In this document: positions 35,203 to 44,898 of the stretch, one piece after another
Position numbering within the stretch: position 1 is the stretch's first letter
How the letters are laid out: every line of letters starts with the position of its first letter
Origin: a bacterium
GTDB taxonomy: Bacteria > Vulcanimicrobiota > Xenobia > Xenobiales > JADMJV01
Reading direction: 5' to 3'
NCBI GenBank assembly: GCA_018780265.1
Contig: JADMJV010000040.1
Location: forward strand, 22,253-86,252
Length of the DNA stretch: 64,000 nucleotides
The notes under the pieces: generated by a model
What the model was told of the DNA's origin: nothing
What the model saw: the letters and a program-made list of their open reading frames with translations, nothing else
Databases searched by the model: none
Made by a program: the position numbers and the translations under genes

Positions 35203-36365
35203 CAGGCCTCTTCGAACGTTCGCAGCAGGATGCGCGCCGCTGACTCCCAGGTCAGTTCGCCGGCGGCGGCCAGGGCGGCCCGGCCCATCTGCTGTCGCAT
35301 CGGTTCATCACTCAAAATTTGCGCCAGGGCCGCTTCGATGTCTTCGCTCGAGTGCGGATCGACATAAAGGCCGCCCCCCCTTAGCAAGCCGGGAAGTGGA
35401 CTGGACAGGGTGGCCAGCACCGGGCAACCGCATGCGGCCGCCTCCAGGGCCGGCAATCCGAAGCCTTCATTGAAAGAGGTCAGCACCAGCAAGGTGGCCA
35501 GATTGAGAAGATCCACCAGGTCTTCATCGCCTACAAAGCCTGTGAAAAGGACCCTCTCGGCCAACCCGGCCTCAGTCACTTGACGGAGCAATTGGGCGGC
35601 GGTGGAGAAAAACGTTTCCTGTAGATTCTCTCCTACCAGAATCAGATCAACATCGGAGAACTCGGCGCGGCTGGCCAATTTTCCGAAAACAGAGACCAGC
35701 CGGGGCAGGTTTTTGAAGGGGGCGAAACCGCCCACGTAAACCAGCAGGCGGCGACCCGCTGCAATTCCAATGCGCCTCAGTCTTTCGCTCAAACCGGGTT
35801 GGGGAAGAGGTCTAAAGTGGGGCGCGGCGGCCTCCGGGATGACGCCTATGGAGTCGACCGGGAGATGGAACTGTTTGGCCATTCCGCGGCGAGAATGCTC
35901 CGATACCGTCAGAGTCTTACAGGCCTGCCAGCGGGCCAACCACAACTTCAGGCGCCAGAAGACACGCGCCCGCCAGCTCCCAAAAGTTAAGCGAGGAAAG
36001 AGATCGGCGGTCACGTCGTGGATCATGACGAATTTGCGTGCCCGGCTGAAAACCGGCACAAAACTGAAGGCGGTGGGGAAAAACAATAAGTCCAGGGAGG
36101 AGTTGGAAAAGGCCCGGCTCAGGCGCCACATGTCTTTCAGCGAGCGGCGCTTCCCCTCGGAAGCCGAGTGAACGGTGGCCGCCCCGGTGGCCACCCGCAC
36201 CACCCGGACCCCCTCTGGGAGTTGGGCCCCGATCGGGTCAAAATCAATGAAAAAAGTGTAGCGATGGGATTGTTCCAGGGCCACCAGGGCGCCCAAAAGG
36301 CAGCGCGCGTGGCGTCCAAATCCCCGGGGGAGAGTCCAGGTGGTGGCGTCTATGCCGATGTGCAC
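35202..36365 (-). CDS. GT4 glycosyltransferase
   Basis: 387 residues from GTG 36365 with AGGG eight bases upstream. Features are IGIDATTWTLPRGFGRHARC at the N-terminus, VMIHDVTADLFPRL, the KTLTVSEHSRRGMAKQF hinge side, LVYVGGFAPFKNLPRLVSVF and the donor motif FNEGFGLPALEAAACGCPVL (EX7E). It resembles mannosyl-type GT4 enzymes of O-antigen and exopolysaccharide loci. First gene of a three-gene minus-strand operon; divergent from the saccharopine-dehydrogenase-like gene. Confidence 0.9.
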   Translation of the reverse strand: MHIGIDATTWTLPRGFGRHARCLLGALVALEQSHRYTFFIDFDPIGAQLPEGVRVVRVATGAATVHSASEGKRRSLKDMWRLSRAFSNSSLDLLFFPTAFSFVPVFSRARKFVMIHDVTADLFPRLTFGSWRARVFWRLKLWLARWQACKTLTVSEHSRRGMAKQFHLPVDSIGVIPEAAAPHFRPLPQPGLSERLRRIGIAAGRRLLVYVGGFAPFKNLPRLVSVFGKLASRAEFSDVDLILVGENLQETFFSTAAQLLRQVTEAGLAERVLFTGFVGDEDLVDLLNLATLLVLTSFNEGFGLPALEAAACGCPVLATLSSPLPGLLRGGGLYVDPHSSEDIEAALAQILSDEPMRQQMGRAALAAAGELTWESAARILLRTFEEA

Positions 36366-36412
36366 GATGAGCCCTGAAAGGTTCCCCTCCACGGCCTTCG
36401 AAGCCCGGCAGC

Positions 36413-37477
36413 GTGAAAATTCTTGTCTACGGAGCCAGCGGGCAGTTGGGCCGAAGGGTGTTGGAGCAATTGCGCTCCCGTGGGCTGAATGTTTGTTTGG
36501 GCGGGCGAGACCGTGCCAGGCTGGAAGCCATGGCGGAAGCTGGCGAAGAAATGCGTGTTGGGCCTTTGGCCCAACTCCCCTCGGGTATGGCCGTAATCGT
36601 CAACTGCGCACCTCTCGGCCGCGCCGACTGCGACGCCTTGATCGAGGCCTCCCTGCACCACGGCGCACATTATGTGGATGCCTGCGGAGAGCAGTCCCTC
36701 ATCGCCCATATCCTGGAGCGGCATCAGGAGGGGGCTCTTCGAGCCGGTCGCTGCGTGGTGCCTGCCCTGGGGCTTGACTACGCGGTGGGGGATTGCCTGG
36801 CCCGATTGGCCGCCGGCGGCGCATGCAGCGACCTGATCATCGCCTACGCTTTTTCCGGCCGTCAGGCGGGAGGCAACAGCCTGCAATTTGCCACCAGCGC
36901 CCGTCGCGGGGCCGAAGTGGTCTTTCGCGGGGGGCGCCGGGGTCCGGTCCCTCTCGAATTGGACAGCGGCAGATTCGACTTTCCCGCCCCCTGGGGCAGG
37001 CAACGGGTGGGGCGTTACGGAGCCGGCGAGGTGATCACGGTGCCCCGCCACACCCGCACCACCAATATTCGTACCCTCATAACCGCCTCGGCGCTGGTGC
37101 CACACCCGGTTTTGTTGCCCCTTTTTCCCATCCTGCGCCCGCTGGTGGCCCTGGTGCTGCGCACTCCATTGCGTGGCCTGGTGGGACTTGTGGGCCGTTG
37201 GTTGGGGGGTCTCCGAGCCCCTCGCCAGGAGGACACCAAGCCAGCCGGTGGCCCCGCCTTTGTGGTGGTGGTGGAAGCTTTCGAGGGACCCCGAAAGCTG
37301 GCCCGTTTGTGGGCCACGGGGAACGACTGCCACCAAACAACCGCTGAGGTGCTGGTTCACGGGGCGGAATATCTGGCTGGCGGAAGGGCCACCCAATGTG
37401 GTGCCTTGCCCCCGGCTCTGGCCTTGCCGCCACGGGAGTTTTTGAACGGGTTGAAATCTTTGCGCTGGGGGGAGTGA
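36413..37477 (+). CDS. Saccharopine dehydrogenase-like NAD(P)-binding protein
   Basis: 354 residues from GTG 36413. The N-terminal Rossmann segment is KILVYGASGQLGRRVLEQL, with GRDRARLEAM and VNCAPLGRADCDALIEASLH, HGAHYVDACGE matching the saccharopine-dehydrogenase-like (SDR-like enoyl-reductase-type) family. The C-terminal part has a hydrophobic stretch (VPHPVLLPLFPILRPLVALV) typical of the membrane-associated branch. The substrate is unknown. Whether it belongs to the glycan pathway is open. Confidence 0.8.
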   Translation: MKILVYGASGQLGRRVLEQLRSRGLNVCLGGRDRARLEAMAEAGEEMRVGPLAQLPSGMAVIVNCAPLGRADCDALIEASLHHGAHYVDACGEQSLIAHILERHQEGALRAGRCVVPALGLDYAVGDCLARLAAGGACSDLIIAYAFSGRQAGGNSLQFATSARRGAEVVFRGGRRGPVPLELDSGRFDFPAPWGRQRVGRYGAGEVITVPRHTRTTNIRTLITASALVPHPVLLPLFPILRPLVALVLRTPLRGLVGLVGRWLGGLRAPRQEDTKPAGGPAFVVVVEAFEGPRKLARLWATGNDCHQTTAEVLVHGAEYLAGGRATQCGALPPALALPPREFLNGLKSLRWGE

Positions 37478-37488
37478 CAGGGGTGCTC

Positions 37489-38529
37489 CTAAGCAATCTG
37501 TGAGGCGACCAGAACCGGAGCCGGCCCGGGGCATTCCAGAGGTTCCAGGCGCAGCGCATTTGCCCGGCGCGACGTCAACGGACGAACTACTGCCAAGGCC
37601 GCCCCCAGGCAGCAACAGAAATGGTGCACTACCAGCCCGGGTATGGCCACCAGGCCAACTCGCCAACCTCCATCCCGAGTGAGGGCCCGATGCAGCGGAA
37701 CCTGAAGAGCGGTGTAGAGAAGGGCCACCAGGCCGGCCCAACGCGACCCGCTTAAGCCCAGCCAGAGGGTTGCCAACATGAACAGGGGACCCAATCGGAA
37801 TCGCCAACCGCCATTCAGAGTGGAGGGGGCAATTTTCCCCTCCAGGATCAGACGCATCCAGGGGGCCGCTCGGTGGAATACGTCGGTGATCACCATCGAG
37901 GAGAGGGTCCAGCGCTTGAGGTGGACTCCTTCAAAGCGAGGGTCCAGCAACACTTTGTGCCCGGCCCGACTCAAGCGGGCTCCAAACTCGACATCTTCGA
38001 TGGAAGAGCTGCTGGAAAGGCCCTCATCGAAGCCGCCTACCTCAACAAACACCTGCTTACTCACGGCTCCCAGGCCGGTCCAAAAACTGGCCACCAGGCC
38101 AGCGCAACGTCGATGGACGTAACGGTGCAGGAGGTTACGAAATCGGCTGAGGGACGAATGATCGGCCGGGGCGAGTTGGCTGTAGCAGCCAAACACACCC
38201 GCCAGCTCGCTGTGAGCAGAGAGAGCCTGGGCCATTTCGAACAGGACCTGTGGGGTGACCACGACGTCGCTGTCGAGGAAAAAAAGCAGTCGGCCTCTGG
38301 CCCACGAGGCACCACAGTTGCGCGCTCCAGCTGCACCCGGCCGGTGAGTCGAAGCGACACAGATAGCTCTGGGCAGCAGACATTTCACCAACGGCTCCGG
38401 ATTATGGCGGCAGCGGTCGTCGACCACAATAATTTCCCACTCAGAACTCAAGCCTGCCAGTCCGGGCAATACGGCAGGCAGGTCTCGCTCGCAGTCATGA
38501 ATTGGGATAACCAGACTGTAGCGTGGCAT
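37489..38529 (-). CDS. Family 2 glycosyltransferase with membrane tail
   Basis: 346 residues. YSLVIPIHDCERDLPAVLPG, IIVVDDRCRH (first Asp), FFLDSDVVV (DxD), GFDEGLSSSSSIEDVEFGAR (catalytic ED) are GT2 hallmarks. Two or three hydrophobic helices follow (about 255-330), anchoring the enzyme to the inner membrane. It ends 12 bp from the convergent saccharopine-dehydrogenase-like gene. Confidence 0.9.
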   Translation of the reverse strand: MPRYSLVIPIHDCERDLPAVLPGLAGLSSEWEIIVVDDRCRHNPEPLVKCLLPRAICVASTHRPGAAGARNCGASWARGRLLFFLDSDVVVTPQVLFEMAQALSAHSELAGVFGCYSQLAPADHSSLSRFRNLLHRYVHRRCAGLVASFWTGLGAVSKQVFVEVGGFDEGLSSSSSIEDVEFGARLSRAGHKVLLDPRFEGVHLKRWTLSSMVITDVFHRAAPWMRLILEGKIAPSTLNGGWRFRLGPLFMLATLWLGLSGSRWAGLVALLYTALQVPLHRALTRDGGWRVGLVAIPGLVVHHFCCCLGAALAVVRPLTSRRANALRLEPLECPGPAPVLVASQIA

Positions 38530-38562
38530 GCGCGGATGTTCTGGGAGGCGACCTGGAACCCT

Positions 38563-38982
38563 TCAGCGGACCATTAAGCCCCTTTTGGCGTCGTAGGCCG
38601 GCCGGTCGGGTCCATAGTTGGCCGCCTGGTGGTGATGGCCTCCGCAACACAGTCGAAAGTGGTCAACTCCGGCCACGTACCTGCCCTTTTTGTCGAATTT
38701 TGACATCCTTTGATGATAGGTGGCACTGTAGGTGTCGGCCCCGGCAGCCGGACAGGTGGGAATTGATTTCAAATAGCCTCCCGAGAGCCCCTTCAAGGTC
38801 AGGTGCCTCAGCCTGGGTGGATAGCAGGCCCAATCCGTACCATACAGTTCGCAGGCCATGGCCAGAGTCTTCAGGTTTGACTGACAGGACCTGGCATCTT
38901 GAAGGGCTTGCTCGTCGGGTCCCTGAGACCGGGCTGCCAGCCAAAAACTGGCGAAGATCAGGACCACCAGGCACTTTCTCAT
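38563..38982 (-). CDS. Small secreted protein resembling a pseudopilin C-terminal domain
   Basis: 139 residues with a signal peptide (MRKCLVVLIFASFWLAARS). The segments ARSCQSNLKTLAMACELYG, TDWACYPPRLRHL, GYLKSIPTCPAAGADTY and CCGGHHH recall the soluble part of type II secretion pseudopilins (DUF1559-like: N-terminal helix, P-x-L-YLK-IPTCPAG). The GFTLIE prepilin motif is absent. Starts four bases inside the end of the upstream GT-C gene (ATGA), so it is co-translated with a glycan membrane enzyme. Role unknown. Confidence 0.6.
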   Translation of the reverse strand: MRKCLVVLIFASFWLAARSQGPDEQALQDARSCQSNLKTLAMACELYGTDWACYPPRLRHLTLKGLSGGYLKSIPTCPAAGADTYSATYHQRMSKFDKKGRYVAGVDHFRLCCGGHHHQAANYGPDRPAYDAKRGLMVR

Positions 38983-40319
38983 GTTTCCCTCGCATTCACG
39001 TTACCCTCGAGCGCTGCGGCGGAAGACAGCGCTCCCAACCCGGCCACCAAGAAATAGTAATTCTCAAAAGCCTGCCGATTAAAAAGGAAGAATACAAAAT
39101 ATACAAAGGTGACGGCCGTGGCGAAACCGGCCGCCGATCCTCGCATACGCCAGCCAGCGACAACGGTAGCCAGGGCGGCCAAAACAAATCCCCCCGTGCC
39201 CCCAACCTGCGCGTCGAAGACAAGATTGTAGCCGTTGGTCACGGTCAAGGAATCCCAGCGGAGTGGTTGGCATAGCAGAAAGTCGAACATACCATGCCGG
39301 AGCGCCGCAAAATTGGCCCAGGCAAAAGGCACCAGCGGCAGCATGGCCGAGAATAACAAAGCGGTCCACTGGGCCGCCCCGAAGCGAAGCATCAGGCCAG
39401 CCAGCGGCACCAGCCAGAATCCGGTCTGTTTGGCCGAAGCAGCCAGTCCGAAGAGAATCGCCGCTCCCATAGGCCAGCCACGCAGATGGGCCAGAGTAGC
39501 CCATACCAAGAGTCCCAATGGGACGGGCTCGGACCAGGCTTGCTCTATCACAAAGTAGCACTGGGGGCTCAGCCACAGAAAGAGCCACGGGGCATCGCGG
39601 GCAAACCCGCGGGGACTAGAGCCTGTCATCAGACGCAGACCGATCCCAGCCAACAGGAAGGCCGCCAACATGGCATAGCGCACGTCGCCTGCCAATCGGT
39701 AAGCGATAGAGGTCACCACTATTTGGGTGGGCGGATACAAATAAGGAATGTTGGGTTGACCTGGCACGGGAGGGCCCGTGTCGGATACCGCCACGGTCAG
39801 ATAGGGATTGCGTCCGGCCCACAACTCCCTGGCCCCCTCGGTCTGCATCGTCCAAACATCGATGGCCGGTGCCGGGCTGGCCCGAATAGCGTCCACTCCA
39901 GCCAGGGCGGTCAAAGTCAGCAGCCCGGCAAAGCCAGCGCCCCCCCAATACCCGGCAAGCCTTTTGCCCGACCCGCGCAGCTCGGGTAGATAGCTCACTA
40001 ACAGCGCCACAGAGAATGCCCGAACCAGGCCTCCCCCTACCCAGGGGCGGCTGGCATAGAGCAAGGGGGCCGGATCGGTGCAGGCTGAACCCACCATGAC
40101 CAGCAAAATGCCCCAGGCCATACGCAAGGTGCGCTCACGGTTCTGCCGCCATCCACCCCTGGGATTCCAGGCGGTGGTAACCACCACCCACAGGGAAATG
40201 CCGAATGGCAACAAGAAAAAGGGGACCATTACCCCCCGCCAACCTGCCAGGGCAAGGCCAACCAGGCCGCTGACGCAAAGCCCGAGAGCGTAGTTGCGTG
40301 GCAGGTCGCCCTGGCCCAC
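38979..40319 (-). CDS. GT87-like multi-spanning membrane protein
   Basis: 446 residues starting at GTG 40319, immediately after the stop of the upstream gene. About ten helices. The extracytoplasmic loop EGARELWAGRNPYLTVAVSD with NIPYLYPPTQIVV has the GRNPY...YPP pattern of GT87/DUF2029 polyprenyl-phosphate-mannose-dependent mannosyltransferases. It forms a run of minus-strand genes with the following secreted protein and the upstream GT39-like gene. Confidence 0.75.
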   Translation of the reverse strand: MGQGDLPRNYALGLCVSGLVGLALAGWRGVMVPFFLLPFGISLWVVVTTAWNPRGGWRQNRERTLRMAWGILLVMVGSACTDPAPLLYASRPWVGGGLVRAFSVALLVSYLPELRGSGKRLAGYWGGAGFAGLLTLTALAGVDAIRASPAPAIDVWTMQTEGARELWAGRNPYLTVAVSDTGPPVPGQPNIPYLYPPTQIVVTSIAYRLAGDVRYAMLAAFLLAGIGLRLMTGSSPRGFARDAPWLFLWLSPQCYFVIEQAWSEPVPLGLLVWATLAHLRGWPMGAAILFGLAASAKQTGFWLVPLAGLMLRFGAAQWTALLFSAMLPLVPFAWANFAALRHGMFDFLLCQPLRWDSLTVTNGYNLVFDAQVGGTGGFVLAALATVVAGWRMRGSAAGFATAVTFVYFVFFLFNRQAFENYYFLVAGLGALSSAAALEGNVNARET

Positions 40320-41810
40320 TTAGTGTGTGGGCGTGGCGGTGGTTTCCCGCCGCAACAAGAGTAAGGGTATCCCTCTCCTGCGCCAGAGCAGGGTGTCGTA
40401 GTTCTCACACAAGTAGCCTCGTAGCCCGGGCACTTCGTTCTCGTGCAGCGCCAGATCCAGATCGGTATCGACCAGGCGCGGCCGGGCGGACTTGAGATCC
40501 TCCAGGTAGCTGAAGCGAGGCAGGGCAAATCTCTGCTGGACGGTAGCCACCGCTTCGCCCATCCGATTTTGAGAATCCCCCAGCCAGGGGCCGTAATAGG
40601 AAGCATCACGGGCACAGATCGGATGCATCTGATAACACATCATCACCGTATCCGATGGGGCCAGATAGCCCAGCACGTGACGGCGAAGTTCAACGATGTG
40701 GAAAATCGTCAGGTCACTGTCCACCAGCGCGCGAGTGGAATATACCAGCCAGGCACATACCCCTACCAGTCCCCATTGGACCAGTCTTCTGGGGGAAGGG
40801 AAGGCCTCCCAGCGAATCTGGGTGGCCAAAAACAAACAACTGGAAGACAAAGACAGGTAGCTTGGAAAAAAATTTTGCAGGTAGAGATGCGGGTAGCCGC
40901 TGGACCATCCCGCCACGCAGGTAAGGCCGAGATAGCCTAGATGGACCCAGGACGTTTTGCGCCCTTGAGCGCTGGAAATGCGAAATAGCACCACCCAAAC
41001 CACACCAAGAATCAGCAGAGGCCTGGGCTCGGGGCACCAGGGCAATAGCGAGGCAGTATCCCAGCCCCCCACCTTCTGCAACACCGAGGAATAATAAGGC
41101 GCGAAATACAGGTATTTCAGAGAACAGCCGCAGACGCTCAGGTAGGCGAGCAAAAAAGCGGCAGCACCCAGCACCCAAAAAACGACCTGTTTTAGCGAGG
41201 GGCGCCAGCCGCTCAAGAAACCCAGCCATCCAATCAAAAACAACATTCTGGGGCTGAAGAAGAGGGAGGCGCAGTAAAATGCGCCGCTCGCCAGGCAAAA
41301 CTTGTCCTGGTCGGGGGATCGCGCGAAAGCGTAACGCCAACACAGACAAGACAACACCCACGAGGCTGCGGCCAGGGTCTCGGGGCGAATGACGATAATA
41401 TCCGGCATCATCAGGAAGAGCAGGGCGAAGGAGCCGATGCCTAGAGCTGCGGCATAATCCGCCTCGATTCGACTGGAGGTCAACAGACGGGCCAACTGGA
41501 CCCAGCCCAGCCCCACCACCAACATGCTCAGGACCACCAGCAATCGACCAAAGTAAAGCACTTCCGGGCCATCGAACCCCAGCAGAAAATACACCTTGAG
41601 AATATCCCACAGCAGGGGCATGTGGTGTTGAAAAAAGTCGTCCAGCGGACGTTGACCCAGCTTTCCCATCAGCCAGGCCACATGGGCGTGTTCGGTCTCA
41701 TCATAGGGATGACCCATTTGCACCACCAACAGCACACTCGCCAATCCGGCAACCCAGAAAAGCAGATGCACTACGCGGGCATCGTTAACCGCCTTTAACA
41801 AGGCTCTCAA
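40320..41810 (-). CDS. GT39/ArnT-like multi-spanning membrane glycosyltransferase
   Basis: 496 residues with ten or more helices. The first periplasmic loop carries an acidic motif HPYDETEHAHVAWL followed by FFQHHMPLLWDILKVYFLL, as in PMT-type GT-C enzymes. A soluble C-terminal domain of about 130 residues follows. It directly abuts the downstream GT87-like gene. It presumably transfers a sugar from a lipid-phosphate donor on the periplasmic side. Confidence 0.75.
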   Translation of the reverse strand: MRALLKAVNDARVVHLLFWVAGLASVLLVVQMGHPYDETEHAHVAWLMGKLGQRPLDDFFQHHMPLLWDILKVYFLLGFDGPEVLYFGRLLVVLSMLVVGLGWVQLARLLTSSRIEADYAAALGIGSFALLFLMMPDIIVIRPETLAAASWVLSCLCWRYAFARSPDQDKFCLASGAFYCASLFFSPRMLFLIGWLGFLSGWRPSLKQVVFWVLGAAAFLLAYLSVCGCSLKYLYFAPYYSSVLQKVGGWDTASLLPWCPEPRPLLILGVVWVVLFRISSAQGRKTSWVHLGYLGLTCVAGWSSGYPHLYLQNFFPSYLSLSSSCLFLATQIRWEAFPSPRRLVQWGLVGVCAWLVYSTRALVDSDLTIFHIVELRRHVLGYLAPSDTVMMCYQMHPICARDASYYGPWLGDSQNRMGEAVATVQQRFALPRFSYLEDLKSARPRLVDTDLDLALHENEVPGLRGYLCENYDTLLWRRRGIPLLLLRRETTATPTH

Positions 41811-41850
41811 GGCTCACTTTGGCCGATTCGAATGGACAGCGAGAAGTCCC

Positions 41851-43497
41851 CTACTTCTGCAAAAAATCGCAGAGGATGTCCGCCACTGCCTCATTGCCGA
41901 GTTCTGTCCAGTGACCGTCGAATTGCCAGTAGGCGCCGCGCATGCGGTCCGGGTAGGAGCCTAAGTCCAGACATGAAGCTCGACCCTTCATGCGGCGTAG
42001 AACTTCATTAAACAAAGGGATATACGGGTCCACCGGCATGATTTTTCCCCAAAATTTTACCCAGTCCTGGTCCACCGCCTGAGGGCTGGGGATGAAGACG
42101 AAGGTCAATTTGCAGCCACGGACCCTGGCCGTTTCCTGCATTTCGCACAGGAGATGCGTATACATGTCGGCCCGCTCGGAGATCAGGCGCCGCGCCATCG
42201 GCTTTGAATCCGGGAGGATACCCGCCAGACGATTGAGTGGTTGAGCCAGATACACCATCATATCCTGCTCCGCCGTAAGCCAGGATTGAAATTCCTGGCT
42301 TTGCGAATTCAACATTCGCCAGACCGGCTCGGGATCGATTTCCAAGAATTCAGCAAACAGGTCGACCAGTGCCCGCAGCCTTTTTTCCCGAGGCAGGGCG
42401 AATACCGCCTCATGACGGCGGCGAAATTCCTCCGAATTCCACCACCGTGGGTCGACCGTGGAGCCCCCCACGCCACAGCCCTTCAAAATTCGGCAGCATC
42501 CGTCCGCGAACTTGTTCCCTCCGTTGTTGATCCGGCTCCGCGTGGAGTTCAAGAAGCGCAAAGGGACCGCATCAGAATGGGCAACAGCCAGGGTATACAG
42601 AAGTTGGCGAGTGTCGGGAGGCAAGATTCCACCCACCGCTTTCAAAAAGGATTCTCGGTCCGGGTGCACCAGGCGGTTCTTGGCCAGAACGCTCATCTGG
42701 CGAATCCGTTCCGCCGGCAGGCCCATCGGTTTTGCCGCAGCGACCGCGGCTTGGGTTACCCGGATGGGAGGGGACCGGTATGGCTCATACGGGATCCCAA
42801 GATGAAAATCGTTGGGGCCGTAAAGAAAGACAAATACGTGGGACGGTTGGTAGTCGAACGCATACTCATGGAGGCGAAATCGGTAATCCAAAGGGTCGGA
42901 CTGGGCCATCGAAAGATTGATCACCTCCAATGGGTTCCCGCGAGCCGCAAATCGTTCTTCCACTCGTAAGGCGAGACGTCGCCTGGATCGCACCTCCAGC
43001 ATGGAATCACCGATAAAAACGACCCGGTTCGTGGTGTTGGCAAAAGTGTGATCGCGATCAAGCCAGCCCAAAGAATTGGCGACCCCGGGCACCATTTTCC
43101 CGGTTCGATACGGCAAGGTAAATTCTTCATTGCGCCGGCGGATTTGCTCCAGCAACAGCATTTGCGCCTGGGAAGGCACGTGTGGCAAGGGAATCAGGAA
43201 TTCGGAGCAGGCCACCAACAAAAGCATGAGGGTAAAGTTGTAGGCCAGGCTAAACTGCGCCATCCGGCGATACGGGCCCACCAGGCAGGCCACCCCAACC
43301 AGCAGCACGCCACCGAGGCCCAGGGCCATACCAAATCGCGACAGCCAGGTGATCAACCTGGCATTGAAACCGCCGAAATCGACGAGGTGGGACAGGATGG
43401 CCCAGGAGTAGACGAAGAGCGCAACGCCCAGGATCGGCATGGCCACCAAACAAACCTTGTGTGCAGTCGTTGCCCGAGACCCAGAATCGCGGCTCAT
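41851..43497 (-). CDS. Membrane-anchored SGNH-hydrolase-like protein
   Basis: 548 residues: three N-terminal helices (about 15-35, 48-70, 78-98), then an SGNH/GDSL domain. Block I is VVFIGDSMLEV (Ser nucleophile), block III FLYGPNDFHLG, and the C-terminal Asp/His pair is in FDGHWTELGNEAV. Related AlgX/AlgJ-like and DltD-like proteins acetylate or deacylate exopolysaccharides. A mid-section of about 150 residues (RSRINNGGNKFADGCC onward) is an insert I cannot assign. Divergent from the GT87 gene at 43600. Confidence 0.8.
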   Translation of the reverse strand: MSRDSGSRATTAHKVCLVAMPILGVALFVYSWAILSHLVDFGGFNARLITWLSRFGMALGLGGVLLVGVACLVGPYRRMAQFSLAYNFTLMLLLVACSEFLIPLPHVPSQAQMLLLEQIRRRNEEFTLPYRTGKMVPGVANSLGWLDRDHTFANTTNRVVFIGDSMLEVRSRRRLALRVEERFAARGNPLEVINLSMAQSDPLDYRFRLHEYAFDYQPSHVFVFLYGPNDFHLGIPYEPYRSPPIRVTQAAVAAAKPMGLPAERIRQMSVLAKNRLVHPDRESFLKAVGGILPPDTRQLLYTLAVAHSDAVPLRFLNSTRSRINNGGNKFADGCCRILKGCGVGGSTVDPRWWNSEEFRRRHEAVFALPREKRLRALVDLFAEFLEIDPEPVWRMLNSQSQEFQSWLTAEQDMMVYLAQPLNRLAGILPDSKPMARRLISERADMYTHLLCEMQETARVRGCKLTFVFIPSPQAVDQDWVKFWGKIMPVDPYIPLFNEVLRRMKGRASCLDLGSYPDRMRGAYWQFDGHWTELGNEAVADILCDFLQK

Positions 43498-43599
43498 GCT
43501 TATTCATTCCCTGCTCACGGGATAGTGCAGAGGCATTTTTCAGGCGATCTCAAAATCCTGTTTCGACTATGGCAAAGTGCTCCGGGAGGCCGTGGTGCG

Positions 43600-44898
43600 T
43601 TGAGTCGGCAAGCTAAACTTTGGGCGCTTTGGAGCCTGGTGGTTTTCGGGCTTTTCAATTTCGGCTTGAACCATGAGGCCCGCAAGGAAACTCTGGCATC
43701 CGCCCAACGCACACCGCTCGATTGGCTGCGACTGGCGCGCTGCTACCTCACCGACGACTATGACGTGCAGATCTATCTGGCTTACTGCAACGCCAGTCTG
43801 GGTCGAGCCTACCCACCTGCCCTGGTGCGGCCCTTCGAAGATTGGGTAACAACCGGTTTCGCTCAGCCGGTAGAAGAGCCGGAGGGGTGGCCCGTGCAAC
43901 CGGGCGGGGCGCGGTTGATGCCCTATCGGGACTTCTTAGTGGAATATCCCCCCGGTCTCTTTCTCTTCGCCATGCCCCCGGCCTTGCTCAGCGCCGACCT
44001 CGATGTGTATCGAACTCTCTTCTCCTGTTTGATGGGGATCTGCCTGAGTCTGGCGGTGAGGCTGTGCCAGACCGATCTGCAACCGGCGGATCGGGAACGC
44101 CTGCTGGGCTGGTCGCTGGCCATGCTGTTGGCCATCGGCATGGTTTCCGTGCGTCGCTTTGACGGGGCCCTTTCATTCTTGATTTGCGCCAGCTTGTGGG
44201 CCTGTCGCCGGGGCAGGCCCTTATTGGCAGGCCTGTGTTTCGGTCTGGCCGGCGCAACCAAAATTGTGCCTCTGATCCTTTTCCCGGTGCTGGCACAATA
44301 CTTGCTCCGTCAGCGGCGGAGGGGGGAACTGATTCGCCTGTTTGGGATGGCCTCAGTGACGGTCACACTGATGTTTCTGCCCGTGGCGGGCTGTCTGGGA
44401 AGCTTGTGGGCCTTTCATGGCGGTCGTCCTCTCCAACTGGAGAGCACGGCCGCGGCAATTCTGGGCCTGTTCGGAAAGGGATCGGTGGTGCAGACCTTTG
44501 GCTCTTGCGGGTTGACCGGGGGTTATGCCGCATGGGCCAGACTGGTCACTACCCTGGCCCTGGCCCTGGCCCTGATGGGGGTTTGGTTTCTAAGACGCGG
44601 AGTTCGTCTCGAGGAGCAAACCTGCCAAACTCTGGCCTGGGCAATGGTTCTGAGCCCTGTCTTCAGCCCTCAGTATTTGCTCTGGATTCTGCCCTTGGGA
44701 TGTCTGGTCTCCATACTGCATTCCAGGCGGCGTTGCCGGGTTTTGCTTGCGGTCATGCTGCTGACTCAACTGATCTGGCCCATCAGTTACGATGCCTTGC
44801 AGCGGCAGGAGAGCTGGGCCTGCCTGCTGGTGCTGGCCCGCAACGGATTGCTTGTCTACTGGATCTGGCTGGGTCGGGCGCTAACGGTTGATAAATGA
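43600..44898 (+). CDS. GT87 (DUF2029) family membrane mannosyltransferase-like protein
   Basis: 432 residues. I choose TTG 43600, ten bases after GGGAGG; the frame is open far upstream but antisense to the SGNH gene. The helices and the loop MPYRDFLVEYPPGLFLFAMP, together with VSVRRFDGALSFLICASLWA, GATKIVPLILFP and SPQYLLWILPLG, are typical of GT87-like proteins (RDFxxEYPP is the acidic donor loop). Its last 116 bases overlap the convergent membrane-protein gene. Confidence 0.8.
   Translation: MSRQAKLWALWSLVVFGLFNFGLNHEARKETLASAQRTPLDWLRLARCYLTDDYDVQIYLAYCNASLGRAYPPALVRPFEDWVTTGFAQPVEEPEGWPVQPGGARLMPYRDFLVEYPPGLFLFAMPPALLSADLDVYRTLFSCLMGICLSLAVRLCQTDLQPADRERLLGWSLAMLLAIGMVSVRRFDGALSFLICASLWACRRGRPLLAGLCFGLAGATKIVPLILFPVLAQYLLRQRRRGELIRLFGMASVTVTLMFLPVAGCLGSLWAFHGGRPLQLESTAAAILGLFGKGSVVQTFGSCGLTGGYAAWARLVTTLALALALMGVWFLRRGVRLEEQTCQTLAWAMVLSPVFSPQYLLWILPLGCLVSILHSRRRCRVLLAVMLLTQLIWPISYDALQRQESWACLLVLARNGLLVYWIWLGRALTVDK

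Noticed and set aside
36350..37807. 485-codon minus-strand frame
   Set aside because: Antisense to the saccharopine-dehydrogenase-like gene and continuing into a different frame of the GT2 gene.
40443..40940. Other antisense frames inside the membrane-protein genes
   Set aside because: No motifs or starts, and composition typical of reverse-strand GC-rich coding DNA.
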